64,000 nt of DNA from Acetivibrio alkalicellulosi (GTDB taxonomy: Bacteria > Bacillota > Clostridia > Acetivibrionales > Acetivibrionaceae), in NCBI GenBank assembly GCA_008125075.1, contig VLTH01000003.1:220035-284034 (forward strand). The letters are read 5' to 3'. The notes below the pieces were generated by a model. The model made no database searches. It worked only from the letters and a program-made list of their open reading frames with translations, and was not told where the DNA came from. The position numbers and the translations under genes are program-made. Within the stretch, counting starts at the first letter, position 1. Each line of letters starts with the position of its first letter. Of the stretch, positions 7,957 to 17,228 are shown one piece after another.

Positions 7957-10425
7957 TTATTTGGATTTTTTGAAGTCGGGCTCAATATTATATTTTTTTA
8001 ATCGTAGTGAATTATATACCACATTTAATGAGCTTATTGACATAGCTGCAGCACCAATCATAGGATGTAAAAGCCCAAACATAGCCACAGGTATTGCTAT
8101 TGCATTATAAAACCATGCCCAGAAATAGTTCTGTTTGATTTTTTTAAAAGTTGCAACTGACAACTTAATTGATGATATTATTCCACTTAATTCACCTCTT
8201 ACTAAGGTTACATCTGCTGCTTCAATTGCAATATCAGTCCCAGTACCTATTGCAATTCCTATGTTAGCTTGCTTAAGTGCTGGTGCATCATTTATGCCAT
8301 CTCCAACCATTGCAACATGTCCATATTTTTTTTGAAGGTTTACTATTTCATCTACCTTTCCTGTGGGAAGTACTTCAGAGATAACGTGACTAATTCCAAC
8401 TTTTTTTCCTATTGCCAATGCGGTCCTCTTGTTATCTCCTGTTATCATAGCTGTTTTTATTCCCATAGATTCTAACTCTGATATAGATGCTATTGAGTCT
8501 TCTTTTAAAGGATCTGCTACTGCTATGATTCCCACTAAACTATTATTTACAGCAATGAGCATTGCAGTTTTTGCTTCATCTTCCAACTTAGCTAATGTAC
8601 CTTCGTGATTTTGATAAGAAATGTTTTGCTCCTTCATTAGCATTCTATTACCTATATAAATTATATCATTATCTATAGAGCCTTTAACACCTTTTCCTGT
8701 AATTGAATAAAAATCTTTTACTTCCCCTAAAGAAATATTTTTATTTAATGCCATTTCAACAATTGCATTGGCAAGAGGATGTTCCGAGGCTTTTTCAATA
8801 GTTGCTGCATAATATAAGAGTTTTTCTTCACTAATGTTGGAGGTTATAGTTAAGTCAGTGACAGCCGGTTTTCCTGCTGTAATTGTTCCCGTTTTATCAA
8901 AAGCTATGCATTTAATTTCTTTAAAGGTTTGCACTGCTTCACCGTTTCTAATAAGGATTCCCTTTTCTGCGCCCATTCCACTACCAACCATAAGGGCTGT
9001 GGGTGTTCCTAATCCTAAAGCACAAGGACAAGATATAACTAAAACTGCTGTAGCAGTAATAAATGAAAGGGTTAGAGGTGTTAAGTCAGGGTTAACCCAT
9101 GGTAAAAAACCTGCTCCCCATCTAATAATTCCCAAATGGAACTGGGGGAAGAGATTAAATGAGATAAATGTTAGTGTAGTTAAAATAATGACAGCAGGAA
9201 CAAAATAACCAGTGATACGATCAGCAAACTCCTGTATTGGAACTTTAGAACCCTGGCATTCTTCAACTAGTTTAATAACTTGAGACAAGAAGGTATCCTT
9301 GCCTACTTTTGTTACTTTTACCTTTAACAAACCCTGTTTATTAATTGTTGCACCAATTACTTCGTCTCCCTGTTGTCTTTTTACAGGTATTGGTTCGCCT
9401 GTAGCCATGGATTCATCAACTAAGCTTTTCCCATCAACGACCATACCGTCTGTGGGAATTTTCTCTCCTGGACGAATAACCATTATATCTCCAACCTGTA
9501 GTTCCTTGACAGGTACTTCAATTTCATTGCCATCAACTATAACTTTTGCAGTTTTAGCACCCATTTGCACTAGTTTTTTTATTGCCTGAGATGCCCTTCC
9601 CTTTGCACGAGTCTCTAAATATTTACCAACTAAATGAAGTGTCATAATTGTGGTAGCCATTTCTATAAATGTCTGCACGGGCATAATAAAACCTAACAAG
9701 CCAATTAAATATGGAGGCAGGGAACCTAGTGTTACCAATACATCCATGTTTGCACTTTTATTTCTAATAGCATTAAAAGAAGCCTTATGAACTTTAAGCC
9801 CTGTTCCAAAAATAATTGGAAAGCCAAGTATTACCGTAAATATAAGATATCCTGGAACAGGTATTAAAAACATGTGTATCATCATTAAGCCCATAATTGC
9901 TCCACTTAATAAACTAGAAATAATCATTGTATTTTTTGCTTTCTGCATTTTAATTTGATCATCATCTTTGTCTTTAATTTCATCTTCATCAACAGTAAGT
10001 TGATATCCTAAATCCGATACTTTGCTTTTAATATCTGATAGCCTTATTTGAGAGGGAGAATACGTTAATGTAATTTTTTCAGCTGCAAAATTTACATTAA
10101 CGTTTAATATACCTTCTAAAGAGGCTAAAACTTTTTCAACCCTTGCAGCACAGGAAGTACAACTCATGCCAGAAATTTTCAATGTAATCTTTTGGTCTTC
10201 GGTCACAGGTTCTATATCTGCGCCATAACCTAGTTTTGTTATGCTTTCTACTAAAACATCTGGACTAAGCTTATCTGAATTATATTCAACATACGCTTTT
10301 TCGGCTGCAAAATTTATGTTTGCACTAACTACTCCTTCCTTTTGAGAAAGGACTTTTTCTATTCTTGCAGAACAACTAGTACAAGTCATTCCTTGAATTA
10401 GTATATTTGCTTTTTTGCTTGCCAT
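7957..10425 (-). CDS. copA: Copper-exporting P1B-type ATPase
   Basis: An 822-residue membrane ATPase that pumps Cu(I) out of the cytoplasm. Two N-terminal heavy-metal-associated domains carry GMTCTSC (Cys15/Cys18) and GMSCTSC (Cys89/Cys92). Next come the transmembrane helices, the actuator loop ([15 protein letters not shown]), the membrane metal site SCPCALG, the phosphorylation motif DKTGTI, the HP motif ([10 protein letters not shown]) and [13 protein letters not shown] 10425 is chosen because AAGGTGATG precedes it at the right distance; the four upstream codons overlap that ribosome site. A CsoR-type operator lies about 30 bases upstream and csoR follows on the same strand. Confidence 0.95.
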   Translation of the reverse strand: MASKKANILIQGMTCTSCSARIEKVLSQKEGVVSANINFAAEKAYVEYNSDKLSPDVLVESITKLGYGADIEPVTEDQKITLKISGMSCTSCAARVEKVLASLEGILNVNVNFAAEKITLTYSPSQIRLSDIKSKVSDLGYQLTVDEDEIKDKDDDQIKMQKAKNTMIISSLLSGAIMGLMMIHMFLIPVPGYLIFTVILGFPIIFGTGLKVHKASFNAIRNKSANMDVLVTLGSLPPYLIGLLGFIMPVQTFIEMATTIMTLHLVGKYLETRAKGRASQAIKKLVQMGAKTAKVIVDGNEIEVPVKELQVGDIMVIRPGEKIPTDGMVVDGKSLVDESMATGEPIPVKRQQGDEVIGATINKQGLLKVKVTKVGKDTFLSQVIKLVEECQGSKVPIQEFADRITGYFVPAVIILTTLTFISFNLFPQFHLGIIRWGAGFLPWVNPDLTPLTLSFITATAVLVISCPCALGLGTPTALMVGSGMGAEKGILIRNGEAVQTFKEIKCIAFDKTGTITAGKPAVTDLTITSNISEEKLLYYAATIEKASEHPLANAIVEMALNKNISLGEVKDFYSITGKGVKGSIDNDIIYIGNRMLMKEQNISYQNHEGTLAKLEDEAKTAMLIAVNNSLVGIIAVADPLKEDSIASISELESMGIKTAMITGDNKRTALAIGKKVGISHVISEVLPTGKVDEIVNLQKKYGHVAMVGDGINDAPALKQANIGIAIGTGTDIAIEAADVTLVRGELSGIISSIKLSVATFKKIKQNYFWAWFYNAIAIPVAMFGLLHPMIGAAAMSISSLNVVYNSLRLKKYNIEPDFKKSK

Positions 10426-10452
10426 ATATATCATCACCTTTATATTGTAATC

Positions 10453-10476
10453 TCACCCCTGGTGGGGTGGGGTATA
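10453..10476 (-). promoter_or_regulatory. CsoR-type operator upstream of copA
   Basis: ACCCC and GGGGT flank a four-base TGGT centre (10455-10468), followed by GGGGTATA. This C-tract/G-tract layout with flanking AT is the known architecture of CsoR sites at copZA/copA promoters. It sits about 30 bases before the copA start. Confidence 0.8.
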
Positions 10477-10662
10477 GTTATATTGTAGTATTATTATTTA
10501 CTATTGTCAACAGGAAATTTTCTTTCACCACCTTCTAAGACTTCTAATGCGACAAGGAAAAGGGAGCATATAATTTAAGTGGAGAGCGTCTTTATTAAAA
10601 TGAAAAATTGACATACTCAAATACAGGCATTAAAATAATACTATAAATTTAAGAGTTGATAG

Positions 10663-10809
10663 CTAGGGAATGCTTAAATATAAATTTTACGGGGCCTATT
10701 TGGTATCAAAAAAGTTCAGGGCATTTAGAAGTCTTTAACTCTGTTTTAAGACTTCTAATAAGGCATGTAGTGAAATAGCAGTGGAGTTTATATTTTCAGC
10801 ATCCTAATT
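10663..10809 (+). repeat. Family B palindromic element with inserted loop (B2)
   Basis: The left end, CTAGGGAATGCTTAAATATA, and right end, TATATTTTCAGCATCCTAAT, are imperfect inverted repeats. GGGGCCTATTTGGTATCAAA is the shared centre. A loop insert, AGAAGTCTTTAACTCTGTTT, matches the insert of copy B3. No coding capacity. Confidence 0.65.
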
Positions 10810-10829
10810 AATTTAAGGAGATAACTATT

Positions 10830-11240
10830 ATGTTTTCTATAGCTATAAAATATACTGTTTTTGCAGTTATTTCAATGCTGGGAAATTTAATAACCCAGCA
10901 TGGTGTTGATATAATAATGGAAGGATTAATTAATGAAAAATATATTATTTATATAGGTATGTTTTTTGGTACGTTAGCTGGACTTGTTATCAAATATTTT
11001 CTAGATAAAAGATATATTTTTTACTATCATACCAATAGTAAGACAGAAAACGCTGGGAAATTCCTGTTGTATTCTTTTATGGGTGTATTTACAACTATTA
11101 TTTTTTGGGGATTTGAATTATCCTTTGATAAGCTTTTTGAACATGAAAAAGCTAAATATATTGGCGCTGTAATAGGACTTTCAATAGGCTATGTAATTAA
11201 GTATAACTTAGACAAAAGATTTGTATTTAAAAAAAAATAA
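10830..11240 (+). CDS. GtrA-like family membrane protein
   Basis: A 136-residue protein with four predicted membrane helices (about 7-27, 38-60, 75-95, 105-125). The repeated ending pattern IKYFLDKRYIFYY at mid-protein and IKYNLDKRFVFKKK at the C-terminus is the hallmark of the GtrA family, whose members are proposed to flip undecaprenyl-phosphate-linked sugars for surface glycosylation. It starts at ATG 10830 after AAGGAG. No glycosyltransferase gene is adjacent, so the substrate is unknown. The stop lies within a small terminator hairpin. Confidence 0.85.
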   Translation: MFSIAIKYTVFAVISMLGNLITQHGVDIIMEGLINEKYIIYIGMFFGTLAGLVIKYFLDKRYIFYYHTNSKTENAGKFLLYSFMGVFTTIIFWGFELSFDKLFEHEKAKYIGAVIGLSIGYVIKYNLDKRFVFKKK

Positions 11241-11262
11241 CCAGATGAACTGGTTTTGTTAA
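11239..11262 (+). terminator. Terminator of gtrA-like gene
   Basis: AACCAG pairs with CTGGTT over a five-base loop, followed by TTGTT. The stem is short and overlaps the stop codon, so it may be weak. Confidence 0.5.
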
Positions 11263-11286
11263 ACATTGAGTCTTTAGGTGGAGATT

Positions 11287-13371
11287 TTACTTCATTTTCA
11301 TAACTCTCATTGCATTTAAAACTGCAAGTAAAGCAACTCCGACATCAGCAAAAACAGCTTCCCACATAGAGGCCATACCACCAGCGCCAAGTAATAGGAC
11401 AGTTAATTTTACTGTAAGAGCAAATATTATATTTTGCCATACTATTGTTCGTGTTCTTTTAGCTATTTTAATTGCAGTTACCAGCTTTGAAGGTTCATCA
11501 GTCATCAATACAATATCGGCAGCTTCAATTGCAGCATCAGAGCCAAGAGCTCCCATAGCTACACCTACATCTGCTCTGGCAAGAACAGGTGCATCGTTAA
11601 TTCCATCTCCCACAAATAACAGTTTTTCATTTGGAGCTTTTGTCTTTTCAATCAGTTCTAGTTTTTCAACTTTTTGATGGGGGAGGAGTTGGGAGAATAT
11701 TCCGTCTAGCATAAGATAATGGCCAATTTTTTCGGCAGAGTTTTTGTTATCTCCTGTAAGCATAAAAATCTTTTTAATACCCATATTACGAAGGGTATCA
11801 ACAGCTTCTTTGGAGTCATTTTTGATTTCATCAGAGATAACAATATAGCCAGCATATATTCCGTCTACAGCTATATGTACGATAGTACTATCAGTATCTA
11901 TGTGTTTAAACTCAATATTTAGGGACTTCATAAGTTGATCGTTACCAGCATATATTTTAATTCCCTTTGCAAAGACTTTTATGCCTTGACCTGATATTTC
12001 TTCGTGGCTCTCCACATTTTCTTTTTCAATTTCTAAACCGTAAGCTTTTTTTATAGATAAAGCTATAGGATGGTTTGAATAATTTTCTGCTATAGCTGCA
12101 TATTCAAGTAGCGTATCTTTTGTAAATTCTCCCTTAGGATGAATATCAGTTACATTAAAGACACCTTTAGTTAGTGTACCTGTCTTGTCAAATACAATAG
12201 TATGAATATTATTTAAGGCTTCTAAGTAGTTACTGCCCTTTATAAGAATACCGTTTCTTGATGCACCTCCGATGCCTCCAAAGAAGCTTAAAGGAATTGA
12301 AATTACAAGAGCACATGGACAGGAGATAACCAGAAACACCAGAGCTCTATATATCCACTGGGAAAAGGTAGCACCTGAAATAAAGAGTGGGGGAAGAATT
12401 GCAAGGGCAGTAGATATTCCAACTACAGAAGGTGTGTAATAACGAGCAAATTTAGTGATAAAGTTTTCTGTAGAAGCTTTTTTAGTTGATGCATTTTGAA
12501 CAAGATCAAGAATTTTTGATACTGTAGATTGCTCAAATTCTTTAGTAACTTCTATAGTTAAAAGACCACTAATATTTACAAAGCCAGAGAGAATATCTGT
12601 ACCTTTTTCTACTGATTTAGGAGCAGGCTCACCAGTTAATGCTGAAGTGTCTACCATGGATTTTCCTTCTATCACTACTCCGTCTAATGGAACTTTTTCA
12701 CCAGGCTTTACTATTATAATATCCCCTCTTTTTATTTCTTCAGGAGATGCTTTTTTAGTAATGTTTCCAGATAAAAGGTTTGCATAATCAGGCCTTATAT
12801 CCATAAGATCTTTAATTGATTTTCTAGAACGATTGACAGCAATACTTTGAAAAAATTCACCTGTTTGATAAAATAGCATAACAGCAACACCTTCAGGGAA
12901 TTCACCAATTAAAAAAGCACCTATTGTGGCAATTGTCATAAGAAAGTTTTCATCAAATACCTTTCCTTTAGAAATATTTTTGACAGCTTTTAAAACTACA
13001 GGTCCTCCAACTAGAATATAGCTGATAAAGTACAAAGAAAAGTTTGCCCACAAAGGAAGCTTTAATATTAATGCAATAGCAAAAAGAATTAAGCCTATTA
13101 TTATTTTGGTGAGTTGTTTTTTATTAATATCGATTTCACTGGAAGTTTTTTTATCTAAAATTTTGATATCACTTTCAATGTTTTTGATTGTTTGTGTAAC
13201 TTTGTCTGCTATTTTTTCATACTTTAAGTTGTCATCAAATTCTAAAACAAGCTTTTTAGTTATAAAATTTAATGTTGCATTTTTAATTCCGGAAATTTTC
13301 TTTACCTGTAGTTCAATTTTTAAAGAACAATCTGCACAATCTAAGCCATCTAAAATTAATTCTTTTTTCAT
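11287..13371 (-). CDS. cadA: Cadmium/zinc-exporting P1B-type ATPase
   Basis: A 694-residue P-type ATPase of the P1B-2 group (Zn2+/Cd2+/Pb2+ export). A single N-terminal metal-binding domain carries GLDCADC (Cys12/Cys15). The membrane site is SCPCALVIS, phosphorylation occurs at DKTGTLT, and the hinge is [16 protein letters not shown]. The membrane motif (CPC followed by ALVISIPL) and the partner regulator CadC point to divalent soft metals rather than copper. The gene starts nine bases after the cadC stop, and its ribosome site overlaps that stop, so the two form one operon. Confidence 0.92.
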   Translation of the reverse strand: MKKELILDGLDCADCSLKIELQVKKISGIKNATLNFITKKLVLEFDDNLKYEKIADKVTQTIKNIESDIKILDKKTSSEIDINKKQLTKIIIGLILFAIALILKLPLWANFSLYFISYILVGGPVVLKAVKNISKGKVFDENFLMTIATIGAFLIGEFPEGVAVMLFYQTGEFFQSIAVNRSRKSIKDLMDIRPDYANLLSGNITKKASPEEIKRGDIIIVKPGEKVPLDGVVIEGKSMVDTSALTGEPAPKSVEKGTDILSGFVNISGLLTIEVTKEFEQSTVSKILDLVQNASTKKASTENFITKFARYYTPSVVGISTALAILPPLFISGATFSQWIYRALVFLVISCPCALVISIPLSFFGGIGGASRNGILIKGSNYLEALNNIHTIVFDKTGTLTKGVFNVTDIHPKGEFTKDTLLEYAAIAENYSNHPIALSIKKAYGLEIEKENVESHEEISGQGIKVFAKGIKIYAGNDQLMKSLNIEFKHIDTDSTIVHIAVDGIYAGYIVISDEIKNDSKEAVDTLRNMGIKKIFMLTGDNKNSAEKIGHYLMLDGIFSQLLPHQKVEKLELIEKTKAPNEKLLFVGDGINDAPVLARADVGVAMGALGSDAAIEAADIVLMTDEPSKLVTAIKIAKRTRTIVWQNIIFALTVKLTVLLLGAGGMASMWEAVFADVGVALLAVLNAMRVMKMK

Positions 13372-13380
13372 ACTAACACC

Positions 13381-13734
13381 TCACTTTTCTGTTATGTGTA
13401 AAAGCCCCTGATCAAATATTTGCTTAATGTGTCCATCATCTAATGAGTAATAAACAACTTTGCCGTCTCTTCTGAATTTAACTAGCCTTGCTTGCTTTAA
13501 GACTCTTAATTGATGAGATATAGATGATTGAGACATATTTAAAAGTGATGCTATATCACATACACACATCTCGCAGGTGAGCAAAGCATAGATTATTTTT
13601 ATTCTGGTGGTGTCTCCGAATACTTTAAAAAAGTCTGCCAAATCATACAATAATTCTTCTTTGGGCATGCCTTTTTTAACTCTATTTACTACATCTTCGT
13701 GTATAATATTACAATCACACTTTTCTGTACCCAT
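13381..13734 (-). CDS. cadC: ArsR/SmtB-family metal sensor CadC
   Basis: A 117-residue winged-helix repressor that releases DNA on binding Cd2+/Pb2+/Zn2+. The N-terminal CDC (about residues 6-8) and the CEMCVCD segment in the metal helix (about 58-64) supply the Cys ligands typical of CadC. The recognition helix reads MSQSSISHQLRVLKQARLV. The C-terminal helix keeps an Asp/His pair (DDGHIKQIFDQGLLH) that can form the second, zinc-type site. A perfect 20-base palindrome lies just upstream, so autoregulation of cadC-cadA is expected. Confidence 0.92.
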   Translation of the reverse strand: MGTEKCDCNIIHEDVVNRVKKGMPKEELLYDLADFFKVFGDTTRIKIIYALLTCEMCVCDIASLLNMSQSSISHQLRVLKQARLVKFRRDGKVVYYSLDDGHIKQIFDQGLLHITEK

Positions 13735-13765
13735 ATATTTTAACCTCCTATATTATAATATGAAC

Positions 13766-13785
13766 ATATGAATATATATTCATAT
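13766..13785. promoter_or_regulatory. CadC/ArsR-type operator
   Basis: ATATGAATATATATTCATAT is a perfect palindrome about 30 bases upstream of cadC. The TGAA-n6-TTCA core is the usual ArsR-family operator form. It lies within the expected promoter. Confidence 0.8.
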
Positions 13786-13812
13786 TATAGGATAAAATTT
13801 TTTTACTGTCAA

Positions 13813-13860
13813 TCCATAAAAATCATCCCCAAAGTAAATTTAGGGATGATTTTATGGATA
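13813..13860 (-). terminator. Terminator of the SLH protein gene
   Basis: CCATAAAAATCATCCC and GGGATGATTTTATGG form a long stem with a loop of about 12 bases. It lies immediately beyond the SLH gene stop. It also separates that gene from the cadC promoter. Confidence 0.75.
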
Positions 13861-13865
13861 TCTAA

Positions 13866-16820
13866 TTATTCAGGATAAACAATAGATTCAGTTTCATCAT
13901 TATTTCTTACATAATGATGATCAATACTGCTTTCTAGAATATGTCCATATGCCCAGTGGTTCTCACTCACATCAGTAAACGGAACTTTTGCACCTTTTAA
14001 AGGGCCTCTAAAAAGCATTCTGTTTATTATTGTAACAGCTTCAGCTCGTGTTATATTATTGTCTGGTTTGAATAATCTTATATCGTTTTCAATGTATCCT
14101 TCTATTAGTTTTACTCTGTATATTTCTTCGATGAAATTTCGTGCCCAGTGATTTTCAATGTCTGCAAAATTAATAGTAAGAGAATCTATATTTTTAAGTT
14201 TTAAATGATTAGCCAATACTGTTGCAAATTCTGCTCTTGTAATAAAGTTATCAGGTCTGAAGCTTCCGTCTTCATATCCTGTAAAAATGTTTTCTTTTGT
14301 TACAGCTTGAATTTGTTTATAAGCCCAATGCTTTTCACTTAAGTCAGGATAATTCTTAGCTTCTGTAGTAATTTCCTTTAGATCAAGAATTTTAAACATA
14401 ATAGCGGCAACTTCAGCTCTTGTTATTCTATTACCTGGTCTGAATGTATTATCTACATATCCATAAATATATTTTTCGTGAAAATTGTCAGTAAATCTGT
14501 CGGAGTAAAGGAGGAACATTACTGTTGATGAGTCATCATCAGGATTTATTACAATATTGTTACATAAAATTTTTGCAGTGTTGTATGTTTTTATTTCTGC
14601 TTTACTTAGTTGATTTACAGTTACTGTATATGTAATTACTCCTGATTGATTAGCAGAAAGATTGCCTATTTCCCATGATATTGTATTATCATCTACGTCA
14701 CCATCTGAACCGTCTTTAAGAGCAGTATTTTCTGGTATTTGTGCTTCAATCAGAACATCAAGTGCAGTGTTAGATGATTTATTTTTATAAGTTATTGTAA
14801 ATGTAATTGTTTCACCTTCTCCATAAATTGACTTATCAGTTTGTAAGAATACAGATAAATCTACAGGAGAACCAGCGCCACCGGGAATGTCTCTCCTAGG
14901 CTCAGTTATTGAAGATGAAGGTGTAGGTGTAGGTGAAGGACTAGATGTTGGAGTAGGTTCAGGTGTAATAGGTCTATCAGGGTTACTAGGAGGTGCAGGT
15001 GTAGGTGCTGGTTTTTCATTTATAGTAACGTCTTTAGTTGATTGGTCAGAAATGTTACCTGCTTTGTCTACTGTTCTAGCTATTATTCTAGTTGTGCCAA
15101 TTCTAGAAATATCAAATTGATCTTGATATTTTATCCAATTTTTAGTATCAACATCAGTATCAACATCAGTATCAACATCAGTATCAACATCAGTATCAAC
15201 ATCAGTATCAACATCAGTATCAACATCAGTATCAACATCAGTATCAACATCAGTATCAACATCAGTATCAACATCAGTATCAACATCAGCATCAACATCA
15301 GTATCAACATCAGCATCAACATCAGTATCAACATCAGTATCAACATCAGCATCAGCATCAACATCAGCATCAGCATCAGCATCAGCATCAGCATCAACAT
15401 CAGCATCAACATTTACTAAACGGTACTCTGTTCTATCAATACCAGGACCATTATCAACTCCATGCTCAATTGTTACAGTAATTGGAGTTTCAATCGTTTG
15501 ATCTGCACTTGTTTTTATTGTAGGAGGACCAGGAGGAATACGATAAATGTTATCAACTGTATGATCAGCAATTGGGCTTTCGTTTCCTGCTTCATCCCTG
15601 GCTCTAGCATATATAGTGTCGTTATCTTCAGCTTCAAAAGGACCATCATAGTCTCTCCAGTCATCTTCCTCACCAATTTTATATTCTTTATCAACAGCAT
15701 CATCAGGATAAGTTATTATTATAGTTACGTTATCATTTGTAGGTGTATCGCTATCAGGATCTTGAACTATTATTGGTTTATCTGGAGGTGTCCTGTCAAC
15801 TGTAAAAGAAACCTGGAACTGGTCAGAAACAGCTCCTATTTTATCTTCTGACCATAGTGTAATTGTATATTTGCCATCATTAAGGCTTGATATATCAACA
15901 GTATTAATAAAATCATGCTCTACAACAACAAAATTTTCTGTGTCATTATTGATTATAATAGGAGCACTATTGAGTTTAAGTATTTTTCCAAGAATAGACT
16001 CGTCGGTTGCATCAGGATCTTTATCGGAGTCATCAGGCTCTTTATCGGACTCATCAGGCTCTTTATCAGACTCATCAATGATTTTATCTATTGAATAAAA
16101 TATATTGATTTGATCCTTATTATTTTTGTCTGTAACATATCCTTTTATATCAAGAAAATCTTTATTAGTAAAAGAATTACTTAAAGGTAAAGATATATCT
16201 AATTCTGAAGGAACATTTTCTGTATAGTTAACTGTCACATTGTAATAATAGTAGTAGTAATCTTCGTAAACGCTATACCATTGTACATATTCATTTGTTT
16301 TGTCGTCAAAGTAGTTTCTATCAACATCCTTATATAAAATCCCATTATAAGTTTTGTTTCTCCTAAGCTCATCCGGTATCTGGGATATATGTATTTCCTC
16401 AGGGAAGAAGTTAATTGTATTTCTAAGAGCTTCTGAAATTTCCCCTATTTTTTTTTCAGGATCACCCTCTTCTACACCTATCCGTAGTAAAGTAGCTGTT
16501 TTAGGAAGAAATCTTGCTGTTCCCTTGTCAGAATTAGGAACTTCATAAACATCATAGAAATTGTCTAAATCTTCAATACGTACAGTTATTGTATTATCTG
16601 GTTTTGTGAAACCTACTGAATTTGATGCCACAAATCTTCGGACTGGAGTACCAAACTCATCATAACCAATAATTTCAGGGTTAAGATTAATTGAAATTTG
16701 TGAATCGCTGCTGCTAAGAATCTCGAAATCATTTGAAAAAACTACATTACTTGGTACAGAAGTCATTAACATAATGAAGCAAATAATTAAAAGATTAAAC
16801 TTCTTAAAATTTTTTTTCAT
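13866..16820 (-). CDS. SLH-domain surface protein with Asp-rich tandem repeat
   Basis: A 984-residue exported protein. The signal peptide covers about residues 1-29. The middle holds Ig-like beta modules (for example the TPPDKPIIVQDP segment), then about 90 residues of DV/DT/DA repeat (roughly residues 470-560). A Pro/Thr/Ser linker and a DUF11-like module (DLSVFLQTDKSIYGEGETIT) follow. Three C-terminal SLH motifs (YGYVDNTFRPGNRITRAEVA, TGYEDGSFRPDNFITRAEFA, EGYIENDIRLFKPDNNITRA) bind pyruvylated secondary wall polymer and anchor it to the cell surface. No dockerin or cohesin is seen. The Asp repeat may bind calcium; this is inference. The gene has its own terminator. Confidence 0.88.
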   Translation of the reverse strand: MKKNFKKFNLLIICFIMLMTSVPSNVVFSNDFEILSSSDSQISINLNPEIIGYDEFGTPVRRFVASNSVGFTKPDNTITVRIEDLDNFYDVYEVPNSDKGTARFLPKTATLLRIGVEEGDPEKKIGEISEALRNTINFFPEEIHISQIPDELRRNKTYNGILYKDVDRNYFDDKTNEYVQWYSVYEDYYYYYYNVTVNYTENVPSELDISLPLSNSFTNKDFLDIKGYVTDKNNKDQINIFYSIDKIIDESDKEPDESDKEPDDSDKDPDATDESILGKILKLNSAPIIINNDTENFVVVEHDFINTVDISSLNDGKYTITLWSEDKIGAVSDQFQVSFTVDRTPPDKPIIVQDPDSDTPTNDNVTIIITYPDDAVDKEYKIGEEDDWRDYDGPFEAEDNDTIYARARDEAGNESPIADHTVDNIYRIPPGPPTIKTSADQTIETPITVTIEHGVDNGPGIDRTEYRLVNVDADVDADADADADADVDADADVDTDVDTDVDADVDTDVDADVDTDVDTDVDTDVDTDVDTDVDTDVDTDVDTDVDTDVDTDVDTDVDTKNWIKYQDQFDISRIGTTRIIARTVDKAGNISDQSTKDVTINEKPAPTPAPPSNPDRPITPEPTPTSSPSPTPTPSSSITEPRRDIPGGAGSPVDLSVFLQTDKSIYGEGETITFTITYKNKSSNTALDVLIEAQIPENTALKDGSDGDVDDNTISWEIGNLSANQSGVITYTVTVNQLSKAEIKTYNTAKILCNNIVINPDDDSSTVMFLLYSDRFTDNFHEKYIYGYVDNTFRPGNRITRAEVAAIMFKILDLKEITTEAKNYPDLSEKHWAYKQIQAVTKENIFTGYEDGSFRPDNFITRAEFATVLANHLKLKNIDSLTINFADIENHWARNFIEEIYRVKLIEGYIENDIRLFKPDNNITRAEAVTIINRMLFRGPLKGAKVPFTDVSENHWAYGHILESSIDHHYVRNNDETESIVYPE
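15142..15411 (-). repeat. 12-bp coding tandem repeat (Asp-Val/Asp-Thr)
   Basis: About 22 units of ATCAGTATCAAC (plus-strand form) with GTA/GCA variation run through the SLH protein gene and encode DVDT and DADV units. The reading is in frame throughout. Such arrays can change length by slippage, so copy number may differ between strains. Confidence 0.9.
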
Positions 16821-17225
16821 GAATAATTCACTCCCTTTTTAAATTTTAGTTACATATAGTGGTGCATTTTTCCTATGTATTCTTTTATTATAATATACAT
16901 TTAATCTAGCATTTGCAAGCAAAAAATAAATTTTATATTAAAGAAGTTTTATGTTTATATTAGTGGAAAATTTATAACAATTAACAAAAACGTATAAATA
17001 TTTAAAAAGGTAAAAAAATCAAAAAAAATATCCTTCCACAGTCCTGTAGAATTTTCATAAAGGCCATGGAAAGATATTCTTAATTTTGTATTAGGATTGC
17101 TAAAAGTAAATTTCCACTACAATCCTTATTAGAAGTCTTAGAACAAAGCGAAAGACTTAAAAGGGGAGGGGCACGATGATCCAAATAGGCCCCAGTGAAA
17201 GTGGAGGTAATATTTCAGTTAATCC
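16821..17225. other. Intergenic region upstream of the SLH gene
   Basis: About 400 AT-rich bases. It holds the SLH leader (with TATAAT-like boxes near 16890 on the minus strand), a terminator hairpin at 17028-17078 and family B copy B3 at 17089-17228. Confidence 0.55.
17025..17078 (-). terminator. Terminator of the Gre-like gene
   Basis: ATATCCTTCCA pairs with TGGAAAGATAT (one mismatch), and on the minus strand the stem is followed by a T-rich run (17015-17028). It lies downstream of repeat B3. Confidence 0.6.
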
Positions 17226-17228
17226 TTA
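17089..17228 (+). repeat. Family B palindromic element with inserted loop (B3)
   Basis: Begins TTAGGATTGCTAAAAGTAAA with TTCCACTAC, and ends with CCAGTGAAAGTGGAGG, ATATTTCAG and TTAATCCTTA. The loop holds AGAAGTCTTAGAACAAAGCG, matching B2 and the 7885 module. It touches the 3' end of the Gre-like gene, whose stop falls inside it. Confidence 0.6.

Larger units (their letters stand above)
10426..10829. other. Intergenic region between copA and gtrA-like gene
   Basis: About 400 bases with no gene. It contains the CsoR-type operator and copA leader (10453-10476) and family B copy B2 (10663-10809). The stretch 10480-10660 shows nothing recognisable apart from a short CTAAGACTTCTAATG echo of the family B loop near 10535. 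Confidence 0.6.

Noticed and set aside
8834-9589. Plus-strand open frames inside copA
   Set aside because: Antisense shadows of a well-defined P-type ATPase gene; no ribosome sites and improbable protein composition.
15142-15411. Possible CRISPR array because of regular repetition
   Set aside because: Units are 12 bases, contiguous, without spacers, and in frame inside a coding gene.
15042-15419. Long antisense open frames across the SLH protein repeat (Ile-Asn-Ile-Ser and Met-Leu repeats)
   Set aside because: They are products of the 12-base tandem repeat being open in several frames; the minus-strand DV/DT frame is the real gene with signal peptide and SLH domains.
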